Origin: Lientehia hominis
Lineage (GTDB): Bacteria > Bacillota > Clostridia > Lachnospirales > Lachnospiraceae
DNA: 64,000 nucleotides
Reading direction: 5' to 3'
Assembly: GCF_021044755.1 (NCBI RefSeq)
Contig: NZ_JAJNOR010000001.1
Location: 806,001-870,000, forward strand
Shown here: positions 8,262 through 16,497 of the stretch, piece after piece
Position numbering within the stretch: position 1 is the stretch's first letter
How the letters are laid out: every line of letters starts with the position of its first letter
Translations under genes and position numbers: made by a program
Notes under the pieces: model-generated
What the model was told of the DNA's origin: nothing
What the model saw: only the letters and a program-made list of their open reading frames with translations
Databases searched by the model: none

Positions 8262-8714
8262 CTATTCGAAATACTTTTCCTCTTGTTTCCGTTTTCGCAT
8301 CTCCACTGCCTTTTCCAAAGCATAAAGGCAGATAAAGCACAGAATGGCCGCTCCCACAAAAAATATAGCGACATATTTGGCGACAACTGCATTTTCACCG
8401 GCTTTTTGTACGATGATATAAGCAAAGAGCACCGAGAAGAGGCCGGAGCACACGATACTTCCCAGCACCATCTGCCACACCGTCATTCCGCCGCCGTTCC
8501 TGGTCCAGATGCCGCTCTTGATGCAGCCGGCCAGATAGACGATACCGCCGGCGATCAATATAACTGTTTCACCTGAAGCATCCTCCAGTCTTCCCTTTCC
8601 GGCCAGCTTAATCAGGATCACGGCCGCACATAGGATGAACATGACATAAAAGCTGACAGCCCCTGTTCTGGCGGCAGCCTGTCTCTGCCTTTCGTCCAGC
8701 CCTTTTCCTTTCAT
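8262..8714 (-). CDS. Four-helix membrane protein paired with an XRE regulator
   Basis: 150 residues with hydrophobic segments near 20-40, 50-68, 78-100 and 110-132, and a basic tail. It opens MKGKGLDERQ, the DERQ start shared by small membrane proteins that Clostridia encode next to short XRE regulators. The ATG overlaps the stop of the upstream XRE gene (ATGA), so the two are translationally coupled. Function is unknown. Confidence 0.78.
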   Translation of the reverse strand: MKGKGLDERQRQAAARTGAVSFYVMFILCAAVILIKLAGKGRLEDASGETVILIAGGIVYLAGCIKSGIWTRNGGGMTVWQMVLGSIVCSGLFSVLFAYIIVQKAGENAVVAKYVAIFFVGAAILCFICLYALEKAVEMRKRKQEEKYFE

Positions 8715-8914
8715 CTAATTCCCTCCTCCCAAAACAGATCATTCAGCGTTTTGTCAAGCTCCCTGCAGACCGCGATGCACAGCTTAAGTGTTGGATTATA
8801 ATCTCCCGCCTCTATCATCCCGATGGTTTGCCTTGTCACGCCGACTCGTTCCGCCAGTTCAATCTGCGACATATCCTTTTCCATCCTTGCGATTTTCATT
8901 TTCAGGTTTTTCAT
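8711..8914 (-). CDS. Short XRE-family HTH regulator
   Basis: 67 residues that are almost wholly an HTH_3 domain: MSQIELAERVGVTRQTIGMI followed by EAGDYNPTLKLC and the usual LNDLFWEE end. This compact Cro-like type (YgzD-like) is commonly coupled to a membrane protein gene, here by an ATGA overlap with 8262-8714. GAGGTGAGGG precedes the start. A consensus promoter with an A/T palindrome upstream suggests self-control. Confidence 0.93.
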   Translation of the reverse strand: MKNLKMKIARMEKDMSQIELAERVGVTRQTIGMIEAGDYNPTLKLCIAVCRELDKTLNDLFWEEGIR

Positions 8915-8949
8915 CCCTCACCTCTTTGTTCCTCTTCTTATCTGCCTTA

Positions 8950-9007
8950 ATTATATTCTTCTCGTCCCTATATGTCAAATATATATTGCATATATATAAT
9001 ATATATG
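8950..9007 (-). promoter_or_regulatory. Consensus sigma-A promoter with A/T palindrome
   Basis: Reverse strand TTGACA (8973-8978) and TATAAT (8950-8955) are exactly 17 bp apart, a perfect consensus promoter for the XRE operon. Directly upstream, 8989-9007 is a perfect 19-nt A/T palindrome (CATATATAT-A-ATATATATG). It could be an operator for the XRE protein or an UP element. Confidence 0.75.
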
Positions 9008-9062
9008 TCACTCAAAGTTGAGAAAGTTTTCCGGCAGACAGAATCCGGCCCCTCTGCTCTTC

Positions 9063-9926
9063 TTACTTACCCGGCTCGGCAGAGCAGAATTCCTCCAACA
9101 CTGTTCCAATATCAGAATCCAGACAAAGGCTCCGTTTTTCAATTTCGTGGGGAACATAAGCCTCTCCTCTGTTTATACAAACATAATTTGCCAGGGGATT
9201 CTGCCTGACCTGCTGCCAAAAAGGAAATTTAATGATTCCAGGGGTGTTCATGCCCACACCCAGCTCTAAATAAAGAACGGAAACTCCTTGATGCCTGCGG
9301 AGAAAATCCTGATACCGCCCGTATGCCTGATACCATCCTTCATCCTGCACAAAGGTATCGTCACAGCGAAGATTCATGGTCATCGGTGCACCGCATACAG
9401 GGCAGTGCGGCACTATCTCCGCTGGAACCCTCATATCCTTCTGTTCCTCTGTCATCTGACGCACCATTTTTTCATTATCATATGTCTTATTATGACAGGC
9501 TTTGGAGCATTGCCACAAACCATAGTCACCCTGAGTATAAAACAGGCACTTTTTATCAAACCCGGCTTTTTGAAAACAGTGGTCCACATTGGTGGTCAGC
9601 ACAAAATAATCCTTGCCGTCTACCAGCCGCAGCAGGGTTTCATATACCGGCTTCGGTATGTCCGTATAACGATTGATCCAGATATACCGGCTCCAATAGG
9701 CCCAATATTCCTCCAGCGTGTCATAGGGATAAAAACCGCCGGAGTACATATCGTGAAAACCATACTTTCTCTTAAAATCCCCAAAATATCTTTCAAATCG
9801 CCCGCCGGAATATGTAAATCCCGCAGAAGCGGACAGCCCTGCACCGGCGCCGATCAGTACTGCATCGGCGCCGGCGAGCAGCTCTTTCAATGTTTTCTGT
9901 TTTGTATTAGTTTTCAGTAACTGCAT
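9063..9926 (-). CDS. Class M sirtuin (SirTM-like) ADP-ribosyltransferase
   Basis: 287 residues. The NAD-binding signature GAGAGLSASAG appears near residue 25. TTNVDHCFQKAG (around 110) holds the catalytic-type histidine, and a zinc site follows with paired cysteines (QCSKAC, later HCPVCGAP). SirTM enzymes of Firmicutes transfer ADP-ribose to protein, in studied cases to lipoylated GcvH-L, and are encoded with a macrodomain hydrolase. Here the macrodomain gene overlaps it by 13 bp. No gcvH-L or lplA gene is in the window, so the target is unknown. GGAGATAATCA precedes the start. Confidence 0.85.
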   Translation of the reverse strand: MQLLKTNTKQKTLKELLAGADAVLIGAGAGLSASAGFTYSGGRFERYFGDFKRKYGFHDMYSGGFYPYDTLEEYWAYWSRYIWINRYTDIPKPVYETLLRLVDGKDYFVLTTNVDHCFQKAGFDKKCLFYTQGDYGLWQCSKACHNKTYDNEKMVRQMTEEQKDMRVPAEIVPHCPVCGAPMTMNLRCDDTFVQDEGWYQAYGRYQDFLRRHQGVSVLYLELGVGMNTPGIIKFPFWQQVRQNPLANYVCINRGEAYVPHEIEKRSLCLDSDIGTVLEEFCSAEPGK

Positions 9927-10705
9927 TGATTATCTCCTAACAGTTTCCGATAGATCTGAAAATCGGCATCTTTATAGACATTGAATACAACACGCTGAAT
10001 CCGATCGTCCGCCCGAATAAACCCCTTTACGGCTTCCACCGCAATCTTAGCCGCTTCTTCGCCTGGAAAATGGAATTCTCCCGTGGAAATACAGCAAAAA
10101 ACAATACTTTTAACCCCATAGTCCGCTGCCAGCTCCAGGCAGGAATGATAACAGGATGCCAAAAGCATTCTGTCTGTTTCCGTCGGCTCTCCCTGTACGA
10201 TCGGGCCTACGGTGTGCAGTACATACCGGCACGGCAGATTATACGCCTCCGTGATCTTGGCGGCTCCTGCCGGTTCATCCCTTCCCTGCTCTTCCATGAT
10301 ACGGCGGCAGGCCAGCCGAAGCTGCACTCCCGAGGCAGAATGTATGGCATTGTCGATACATCCGTGACAAGGTACGAAACAGCCCAGAAGCGCCCGGTTA
10401 GCCGCGTTCACGATGGCGTCTGCCCGCAGGGTGGTGATATCTCCCTTCCACAGACAGATACCCTCCTGCATCATGGACAGCTCCGATACGGAAACCACCC
10501 CTCTTTGGTCCCGCTCTTCTGCCAGATATGCGTCCTGAACCTTTAAGAACTCATCTGTGACCGGTTCCGGCGGGCGCACGTTCATCAGGGAGCGGAACAG
10601 ACGCTTTTGTTCCTCTGCGAACCGTGGAATCTTAATCCCGCTGTACCTGGAGTTTTCCTTGATCAAATACTGTATCAGATAGAGCAAACGTTCCTGCTGT
10701 GTCAT
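9914..10705 (-). CDS. Zinc-type macrodomain ADP-ribosylhydrolase
   Basis: 263 residues. An N-terminal helical extension of about 85 residues precedes a macrodomain: ADAIVNAANRALLGCFVPCH near residue 100, HTVGPIV near 165, and FCCISTGEFHFPGEEAA near 200. The C-x4-CHGC pattern after the NAANR motif is that of zinc-containing macrodomains linked to SirTM. These remove ADP-ribose put on by the sirtuin. Operon with the sirtuin gene downstream. GGAGGCGGAAGTC precedes the ATG. Confidence 0.87.
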   Translation of the reverse strand: MTQQERLLYLIQYLIKENSRYSGIKIPRFAEEQKRLFRSLMNVRPPEPVTDEFLKVQDAYLAEERDQRGVVSVSELSMMQEGICLWKGDITTLRADAIVNAANRALLGCFVPCHGCIDNAIHSASGVQLRLACRRIMEEQGRDEPAGAAKITEAYNLPCRYVLHTVGPIVQGEPTETDRMLLASCYHSCLELAADYGVKSIVFCCISTGEFHFPGEEAAKIAVEAVKGFIRADDRIQRVVFNVYKDADFQIYRKLLGDNQCSY

Positions 10706-10720
10706 GACTTCCGCCTCCGT

Positions 10721-11350
10721 TTATTCCGCGACAACAGAAATCCTCTGCTGAATATGGTTTCCGTTCACTGCCTCGTCGACCATGGCAATCGCATAATCCG
10801 CGTAGCTGATGACACTTTCCCCTTTAGAATTCAGCGTCAGCTCCTCGCCACCGAGAATATAGTTACCTGTTCTTTCTCCATCGGCTCGGAAATCTCCGGC
10901 CGGACTTAAATAAGTCCATTTTACATCCTTCCTTGTGCGGAGCTCCTCCAGGGCTTTCCCCATATTGGATGCAAGCGGCTTAAAGACATCCGGAAAGTCA
11001 GGGCCGTCCATGACCTGTGCAGTATGCTCTGGATCCACATAGAGACTCCCCGCCCCTCCGACCACCAGAAGCCTTGTGTCTTTCCCGCTGACAACGTCAC
11101 ATAAATGTTTCAGAGATGTGCTGTGCTTCGGCAGTTCCTCCGGCGTCCATGCTCCGAAAGCGTCAATGACTACATCAAAGCCTTCCAGGTCTGAAGCAGT
11201 CAGCTGAAACAGATCTTTCTGAATGACCTTCTCTGCGGCCGATCTGTTCTCTCCGCGCACCACTGCCGTGACGTCAAGTCCCCTGCCCATCGCTTCCTTC
11301 ACGATCAGGCTTCCTTCTTTTCCATTTGCACATACGACTGCAATCTTCAT
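10721..11350 (-). CDS. NAD(P)-binding oxidoreductase (NmrA/SDR-like)
   Basis: 209 residues from MKIAVVCANGKEGSLI. The start at 11350 is preceded by GGAGG eight bases away; an upstream ATG at 11365 would overlap that site. The fold is an atypical short-chain Rossmann protein: a glycine motif at the N-terminus, FDVVIDAFGAWTPEEL in the middle and the YLSPAGDF stretch. Proteins of this type are flavin reductases or NAD(P)H sensors. The divergent HxlR gene at 11497 is the usual partner, commonly responding to electrophiles or disulfide stress (family knowledge). Confidence 0.85.
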   Translation of the reverse strand: MKIAVVCANGKEGSLIVKEAMGRGLDVTAVVRGENRSAAEKVIQKDLFQLTASDLEGFDVVIDAFGAWTPEELPKHSTSLKHLCDVVSGKDTRLLVVGGAGSLYVDPEHTAQVMDGPDFPDVFKPLASNMGKALEELRTRKDVKWTYLSPAGDFRADGERTGNYILGGEELTLNSKGESVISYADYAIAMVDEAVNGNHIQQRISVVAE

Positions 11351-11432
11351 TTCAAATTCCTCCATTCTTTTCTTTCAATCACTTGTATTTTCTCATCTGT
11401 AAGATTATAATATATCTATAAGGGCTATTTGT

Positions 11433-11474
11433 AAAGTAAGCACTTTATTGTGCCCTAGTAACCCAAATGATACT
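11433..11474. promoter_or_regulatory. Likely HxlR operators between divergent genes
   Basis: The 146-bp gap between the oxidoreductase and HxlR genes has two short dyads: AAAGT-N4-ACTTT (11433-11446) and AGTA-N10-TACT (11457-11474). HxlR proteins such as YodB bind TACT/AGTA-type dyads. A match by eye only. Confidence 0.4.
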
Positions 11475-11496
11475 ATTGTATGAAATGGAGGTTTTT

Positions 11497-11823
11497 ATGA
11501 ACAAAGAGCTGCCCGCCTGCCCGGTGGAGACCACCCTGATGCTCATCAGCGACCGTTGGAAGGTATTGATCATCCGGGATCTGATGGACGGAAAGAAACG
11601 GTTCGGAGAATTGAAGAAATCCATTGGGAGCATATCGCAGAAAGTTTTGACCGCCAATCTCCGCTCCATGGAAGAAAGTGGTCTTGTGAACAGAAAGGTG
11701 TATCCGGAGGTTCCTCCGAGAGTAGAATACTCTCTTACGGAAACCGGATACAGCCTAAAGCCGGTGCTGGACGCCATGGTGGACTGGGGCACCGACTATA
11801 AAAAGAAAGTATCAAACATGTGA
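11497..11823 (+). CDS. HxlR family winged-helix regulator
   Basis: 108 residues from MNKELPACPVETTLMLISDR; TGGAGG precedes the ATG at 11497. The CPVE cysteine near the N-terminus is the redox-sensing position in HxlR/YodB regulators. The winged helix has LMDGKKRFGELKKSIGSIS then VLTANLRSMEESGLVNR. It is divergent from an NAD(P)-binding oxidoreductase that it probably controls. Its 3' end overlaps the convergent acetyltransferase gene by 12 bp. Confidence 0.93.
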   Translation: MNKELPACPVETTLMLISDRWKVLIIRDLMDGKKRFGELKKSIGSISQKVLTANLRSMEESGLVNRKVYPEVPPRVEYSLTETGYSLKPVLDAMVDWGTDYKKKVSNM

Positions 11824-12456
11824 CGTTTTCCTCAACTGTTCAATGGAGCCTGTTTGGATTGCTCCGATGTTCTCTGCAATCCTTTCCTTGGGCCAGTCCC
11901 ACCACTTTAATTCCAGCAGCGCAGAAATGGTTTCTTCTGAGAAACGCTTCTTAATGGTTTTGGCGGGTATTCCCCCGACCACCGTATAAGGCGGTACGTC
12001 CTTCGTGATCACCGCTCGTGTTCCAATGACTGCACCATCTCCAATCGTGACGCCGGCCAGAATCACAGCTTCATAACCAATCCATACGTCATTTCCAATG
12101 AGGATATCCCCTTTGTTGTCCCAGGAGCCGGCGACGTCCGCACGGTCCAGTCCCCATTCTTCATAAAACAGGGGAAACGGATAGGTAGACAAAGAAGCCA
12201 TTGTGTGGTTTGCGCTGTTAAATAGGAATTTCACTCCGCAGGCTATGGAACAGAATTTTCCGATTACCAGACTGTCATGGTTCACCGGGTAATGGTATAA
12301 GACGTTATTTTTCTCAAACTGTACCGGGTCATTGACAAAATCATTGTACATCGTATATTCCCCGACCGTTATGCCGGGATCATGGACCACATGTTTCAAG
12401 TAAACCGTTTCTTTATCTCCCGTACGGGGATAGATCTTTTTTTCTGTATCAGACAT
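11812..12456 (-). CDS. Vat/CatB-like hexapeptide O-acetyltransferase
   Basis: 214 residues. A left-handed beta-helix is shown by hexapeptide repeats (IGKFCSIACGVKF, ILIGNDVWIGYEAVILAGV, IGDGAVIGTRAVI). The conserved NHTMASLSTYPFPLF region with the catalytic-type histidine is as in Vat streptogramin and CatB chloramphenicol acetyltransferases. Length matches that family. AAGGAGGTAAACGGAA precedes the ATG. Acetyl-CoA-dependent modification of a hydroxyl compound is expected. Resistance to any given antibiotic cannot be concluded from sequence, since many chromosomal members have unknown substrates. Confidence 0.88.
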   Translation of the reverse strand: MSDTEKKIYPRTGDKETVYLKHVVHDPGITVGEYTMYNDFVNDPVQFEKNNVLYHYPVNHDSLVIGKFCSIACGVKFLFNSANHTMASLSTYPFPLFYEEWGLDRADVAGSWDNKGDILIGNDVWIGYEAVILAGVTIGDGAVIGTRAVITKDVPPYTVVGGIPAKTIKKRFSEETISALLELKWWDWPKERIAENIGAIQTGSIEQLRKTSHV

Positions 12457-12730
12457 TTCCGTTTACCTCCTTCTGGCATTCACCTATATTTTATCTATTG
12501 ACTTTTCCCTCTTCAATATACACTATGGTCCGGCAATGTTTTGTATATGATAAAATCGGACGGACCCGCTGCTCCAATTCTTTATAGATCCACTTATTCA
12601 AATCTTTCTGCGGCGATCATCCGGCGAAAATGATCAGCCCACAGCCGTAATACGTGATATTTGCATCAAGGCCTACTGGATTTCCGCCTGATATAAGGAC
12701 TGCCCGCAGAAAGGGACAAGACCGCCATGC

Positions 12731-12767
12731 AAAAAGGAGACAGCTTCTTCACGAAGTGTCTCCCCTT
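12731..12767 (-). terminator. Terminator after the CD3324-like gene; gap 12457-12784
   Basis: A strong hairpin (AAGGAGACA...TGTCTCC arms with a CTTC/GAAG inner stem) followed on the reverse strand by a run of five T. It lies 18 bp after the stop of 12785-13048. The rest of the 328-bp gap from 12457 shows no gene I can support. Confidence 0.8.
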
Positions 12768-12784
12768 TCCCGCCCATCCCTGAT

Positions 12785-13048
12785 CTATCTTTGATAGAGG
12801 ATTTTACGAATGGCATAGACCGATAACCCGTACCGGTCAGCCAGAACCTCAATTGCAGATCCGCTGCGGTATTCTTTCTTTATTTTGTTATTTCTCTGCT
12901 GCAATTCTTTCCGGTAGCCGGAGACTTCTCCCCAGCGTTTCTGTCTGCTCCGCTCCACAGGCACATAAAGATACCCTCCTTGTATGTATTCCTGCAGCTC
13001 TCTGACCAGTTCCTCCGGAAGCACAGCGTTCGCATTCTTATATTTCAT
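12785..13048 (-). CDS. CD3324-like small DNA-binding protein
   Basis: 87 residues from MKYKNANAVLPEELVRELQE, with AAGGAGGAAGCC before the ATG. It resembles the CD3324 family of Clostridia: an N-terminal helix, the motif YIQGGYLYVPVE, and a C-terminal HTH with EVLADRYGLSVYAIRKILYQ like the Mor-type activator domain. Role unknown. A stem-loop-rich leader lies upstream and a clear terminator downstream, so it is monocistronic. Confidence 0.82.
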   Translation of the reverse strand: MKYKNANAVLPEELVRELQEYIQGGYLYVPVERSRQKRWGEVSGYRKELQQRNNKIKKEYRSGSAIEVLADRYGLSVYAIRKILYQR

Positions 13049-13082
13049 GCAGGCTTCCTCCTTGTTTAAAATCCACAAGTGT

Positions 13083-13152
13083 CAAAGCCGGCATATATAT
13101 CCAGCGACTAAAATCACTCACTCCATACAAAGGTCGCTGACGGCCGGCTTTG
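13083..13152 (-). promoter_or_regulatory. Two-tier stem-loop in the leader of the CD3324-like gene
   Basis: Outer arms CAAAGCCGGC (13083-13092) and GCCGGCTTTG (13143-13152) pair perfectly over 10 bp. Inner arms CAGCGAC (13102-13108) and GTCGCTG (13133-13139) pair over 7 bp with a 24-nt loop. It ends about 35 nt upstream of the CD3324-like start. No T-run follows it, so a leader structure or protein-binding site is more likely than a terminator. Confidence 0.5.
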
Positions 13153-13224
13153 CATGGAGCCATACTTCATTTCTCTTTTTCATTTCACCTCCGCGTCAAT
13201 GAACAAAGGGCAGCCCTTACCAGA

Positions 13225-13704
13225 TCAGACTGGTCTGCCGTCCAGAACCGCAAGCTTCAGGGTATCTCCCTCGTATTCCAGTTTCAGGGAGAAAAAGGGC
13301 GCACCGGCCGCCAGAAGATCCAGAAATATCTTATCCCCGGTCCACAGCTCCAGACGGTCCAGTTCTGATTTTTTCACCCACTCAAGCTTTCCCTCATCGC
13401 ACTCCCTCAGCTCTCCTTCAAATCCGTCAGCCGTATACAGACACATATATTCTGTGCCATATCCCGCCTGGGTGAAGGTCACCAGACCACGGAAATGATA
13501 TCTTGTCAGAGACAGACCTGTCTCCTCCTTCGCTTCTCTCAGAAGGCAGTCCTCCGGACTCTCCCCTTCCTCAAAATGACCTCCGATGCCAATCCATTTT
13601 CCCTCGTTCACGTCATTTTTCTTGCTGATCCGATGCATCATTAAATAACTCTCATCTTTTTCCACATAGCATAACGTAGTCATGCAGGAACGTTTTTTCT
13701 CCAT
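13225..13704 (-). CDS. NUDIX hydrolase (MutT-like)
   Basis: 159 residues. The Nudix box is complete: GGHFEEGESPEDCLLREA followed by KEETGL, near residues 40-64. The N-terminal MTTLCYVEKDESYLMMHR and the C-terminal layout resemble the 8-oxo-dGTP diphosphatase group. It cleaves nucleoside diphosphate-linked compounds in the cytosol; sanitising oxidised dGTP is the usual annotation but unproven here. It stands alone. Confidence 0.93.
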   Translation of the reverse strand: MEKKRSCMTTLCYVEKDESYLMMHRISKKNDVNEGKWIGIGGHFEEGESPEDCLLREAKEETGLSLTRYHFRGLVTFTQAGYGTEYMCLYTADGFEGELRECDEGKLEWVKKSELDRLELWTGDKIFLDLLAAGAPFFSLKLEYEGDTLKLAVLDGRPV

Positions 13705-13816
13705 CTTTCTTCTGTTTCCTTTTCTAAAAAGACCTTCTGCCAGTATATCTCTATCCTAACATCTTAGAAGAAAATAAGCAAATCTGACCGTAGGATATGG
13801 AGAGAGCAAAAAGGAG

Positions 13817-13855
13817 CCACCCTTAAAACCGATCAAGGCTCAAAGGGTGGTTTTT
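13817..13855. terminator. Bidirectional terminator after the AraC gene
   Basis: Arms CCACCCTT (13817-13824) and AAGGGTGG (13843-13850). T-runs flank it on both strands (TTTTT after 13850, and TTTTT on the reverse strand after 13811). It lies 12 bp past the stop of the AraC-GyrI gene. Confidence 0.8.
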
Positions 13856-13861
13856 CTGATC

Positions 13862-14740
13862 CTATTTCTTTTCAACTGCTACCCAGATCTCGCAGTGGTA
13901 GTCTGGAGATGTCACATCTGCCGACGGATAAGCCTCAAAATCGGTTCCTCCACAGGGCTGATATTCACTCGCCGGGAAGAATTCGCTGTAAATCTGCTGA
14001 TACAGCTTCTGAAAAGCTTCCGGCATCTTTCCGGTACAAGGAAATACCACATAGGTGTGCGCCGGTATCTCTTCCACAATAAAATCGGCTTCTTCCACAG
14101 GCCTCCCATCATACATGGCCCCAATCGCATAGGGAAATTCTTTGTCAGAAGCGTCCTGTCCAAAACTGGCCCCCACAATACAGTCTTTAAAAATGTTGTC
14201 CTCCGGAATGTACTTGCACAGTGCCTGGATGGTGCCGTCTGTACTACACTGCTGCCAGAATTCTGAGATTTCTGCCGCCGTCAGCTCCTGTTTCCCGGAG
14301 ACCCTCTTTCGTTTCATGACCAATTTAAACGCTTTTTTTGTTTCAATCCTGTAATCCATCATATTTCCTCCGTTCAGAATAAGTTTTACGGACAGACGGG
14401 AAAAGGACTTTAAAACTGCCTTGCTGCCTTTCGCCTGAGAAGGAGACATTCCATGGAAACGGGAAAACGCCCTGCTGAAGCTTTCCGGTGAATCGTAACC
14501 ATACCGCAGGGCTATATCAATCACCTTATCGTCGGTGCTCAGCACTTCACTTCCCGCCAGGGACAGCCGTCTGCACCGGATATATTCTCCCAATGTAAAA
14601 CCGCATAAGATACTGAATACACGCTGAAAATGAAAGCTTGAAGAATACGCGCGTTTTGCCACCTCTTCATAATCAATGGGCTCCCTGATGTGATCCTCTA
14701 CGTAGTCAATCGCCCGCTGTACTCCCGAAATCCAATCCAT
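13862..14740 (-). CDS. AraC family regulator with GyrI-like effector domain
   Basis: 292 residues. Residues 1-105 form a double HTH: YEEVAKRAYSSSFHFQRVFS and DIALRYGYDSPESFSRAFSR ending FHGMSPSQ. Residues 125-292 resemble the GyrI/effector-binding domain (VVFPCTGKMPEAFQKLYQQI, then EIWVAVEKK). This is the Rob/SoxS-with-GyrI layout in which the C-terminal part binds small hydrophobic molecules. GGAAGGAGGGAGACG precedes the ATG. Target genes are unknown. The 246-bp gap downstream of the next gene (14741-14986) shows no gene. Confidence 0.93.
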   Translation of the reverse strand: MDWISGVQRAIDYVEDHIREPIDYEEVAKRAYSSSFHFQRVFSILCGFTLGEYIRCRRLSLAGSEVLSTDDKVIDIALRYGYDSPESFSRAFSRFHGMSPSQAKGSKAVLKSFSRLSVKLILNGGNMMDYRIETKKAFKLVMKRKRVSGKQELTAAEISEFWQQCSTDGTIQALCKYIPEDNIFKDCIVGASFGQDASDKEFPYAIGAMYDGRPVEEADFIVEEIPAHTYVVFPCTGKMPEAFQKLYQQIYSEFFPASEYQPCGGTDFEAYPSADVTSPDYHCEIWVAVEKK

Positions 14741-14986
14741 CGTCTCCCTCCTTCCGTATGATCCTATTTTAGAGGAATATGAATGTTTTCTCTTGACTTT
14801 TTATGCTGTGGGATGTAGTCTTCAAAAACATTCTATCCATACCGGTCTTTTACTATTATAAACGATTACGCTGTGCCTGTCTTCGTCAGTAAGATTTCTT
14901 AATCAAAGCAAAACTCTTTCTATCATCCGAACAGCAGAGAAATGTTTTTCATTTGAAAAGAGAGCAGAGCGGCCGCTTCGTTTCAT

Positions 14987-16474
14987 TTAATACCAATCGT
15001 GCTTTTCGCCACGGTCGAGGGCGCTGATTCGGTACATTTCCTCCTCCGTCAAAGAGAAATGATAGAGCTCCGTATTTTCCTTAATGTGTTCCGGATTGCT
15101 GGAACCAGGGATTACGACAACACCTTTTTGCAGGTTCCAGCGCAAAATCACCTGTGCGGAAGATACGCCATGGACGCCGGCAATTTCAGAGATCACCGGG
15201 TCATTTAACAGCTCGGCAGTGTGCCCCCTGCCGCCAAGCGGATACCAGCCCTGAACCACAATGCCCTTTCCCTGAATAAACGGAATCACATCATTTTCTT
15301 GGTAGTAGGGGTGTATCTCGTTCTGTATCAACGCAGGAATGGTATCAACCTGCGACAGAAACTCTATCAGTTCCTCCACATACCAGTTAGAAAGACCAAT
15401 GGAGCGAATCTTTCCATCCTCCACAAATTTTTCCATGGCCTTGTACGCTTTCACATCGTTTACATCGGGGTGATGAAGCAGCATCATATCTACATAGCCA
15501 ATATCAAGCCTGTCCAGACAGGCCTGAATGGATTCCTCCGGGTTGGCCATTTCGCTGCCCGGATAAATTTTTGTGGTGACAAAAATTTCTTCTCTCTTGA
15601 CAATCCCCTCGTCGATCGCTTCACGAATTGCCTGACCGACCTCTTCTTCATTACCGTAGGCGGAAGCCGTATCAATAAGCCGCACACCGCTTTGCAGCGC
15701 AGATTTCACGGAATTGATGCACTCGTCGCCGTGCAGGCTGTATGTCCCTAATCCATTGATCGGCATCTCGTGGCCGCTGTTGAGCGTTACAGTACGGCTC
15801 TCAAGGTCAAAGGAAATATCACCGACGGTCTTATCGGCAGTAATCTCCATCTCATCCAGCCACGCCTTAATATCCTCTCTCGGAGTACCTGCGGCAAAAC
15901 GCCTGCCTTCAAACCATTCCGCGTTTTTAGCAAGATCGTGGAGATTGACGTCACTTGAACCGATCCCGCTGCTGTGAGAAGTGCAGAACGGCAAAATCTT
16001 CTTTCCTGAAAAATCGTAGGTTTCCAAAAATGTACTGATGATCCTCGGTGCCTGCCCGTGCCAAATCGGATAGCCGAGCAGAATGGTGTCATATCGGTCT
16101 ATATTGTCCACACCGCCGGAAACAGCGGGACGGGCAGAGGCGTCATTTTGCTCACGATCGGCGCGGCCGTCTGTATCGTAAGCCAAGTCCTCCTCGGTAT
16201 AAGGGTCTTCCGGCACAATCTCATAAAGATCGGCATTCAAAAAATCTGCTGCATATTCTGCAAGCGGCTTTGTCGTGCCTGTGGCAGAAAAATATACGAC
16301 CAATGTACCGTTTACTGTATTTAATTCGTTATTCATTGTATGGGTTTCGCTTTCTGTCCCGCCGGATTCAAGATTCAAAAATGTTTCTGTTTCCTTTAGT
16401 TCTGCCCTGTTACTGCACGCCGCAAGACCGAGCGAAAGGATAATCGCCAAGAAAAGTGTCATAATGCGTTTCAT
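14987..16474 (-). CDS. Lipoprotein fusing a flavodoxin domain to an aldo-keto reductase
   Basis: 495 residues. Residues 1-21 are a lipoprotein signal with lipobox LAAC. Residues 55-215 are a flavodoxin domain: TLVVYFSATGTTKPLAEYAA binds FMN phosphate, followed by YDTILLGYPIWHGQAPR. Residues 225-495 are an aldo-keto reductase with the full tetrad: D and Y in DTASAYGNEEE, K in TTKIYPG, H in LLHHPD. AKRs use NADPH, which is not available outside the cell, so anchoring at the outer face is odd. CAGGAGGAAGCGGA precedes the start. Last gene of the LysR-linked operon. Confidence 0.88.
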   Translation of the reverse strand: MKRIMTLFLAIILSLGLAACSNRAELKETETFLNLESGGTESETHTMNNELNTVNGTLVVYFSATGTTKPLAEYAADFLNADLYEIVPEDPYTEEDLAYDTDGRADREQNDASARPAVSGGVDNIDRYDTILLGYPIWHGQAPRIISTFLETYDFSGKKILPFCTSHSSGIGSSDVNLHDLAKNAEWFEGRRFAAGTPREDIKAWLDEMEITADKTVGDISFDLESRTVTLNSGHEMPINGLGTYSLHGDECINSVKSALQSGVRLIDTASAYGNEEEVGQAIREAIDEGIVKREEIFVTTKIYPGSEMANPEESIQACLDRLDIGYVDMMLLHHPDVNDVKAYKAMEKFVEDGKIRSIGLSNWYVEELIEFLSQVDTIPALIQNEIHPYYQENDVIPFIQGKGIVVQGWYPLGGRGHTAELLNDPVISEIAGVHGVSSAQVILRWNLQKGVVVIPGSSNPEHIKENTELYHFSLTEEEMYRISALDRGEKHDWY

Positions 16475-16497
16475 TCCGCTTCCTCCTGTTTCTGCTT

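Noticed and set aside
9288..9920. 210-residue forward frame over the sirtuin gene
   Set aside because: Opposite strand to a gene with the full sirtuin NAD and zinc motifs; no independent support.
14741..14986. Search for a small gene in the gap before the AraC gene
   Set aside because: No open frame with a ribosome site; only promoter-like A/T-rich sequence.
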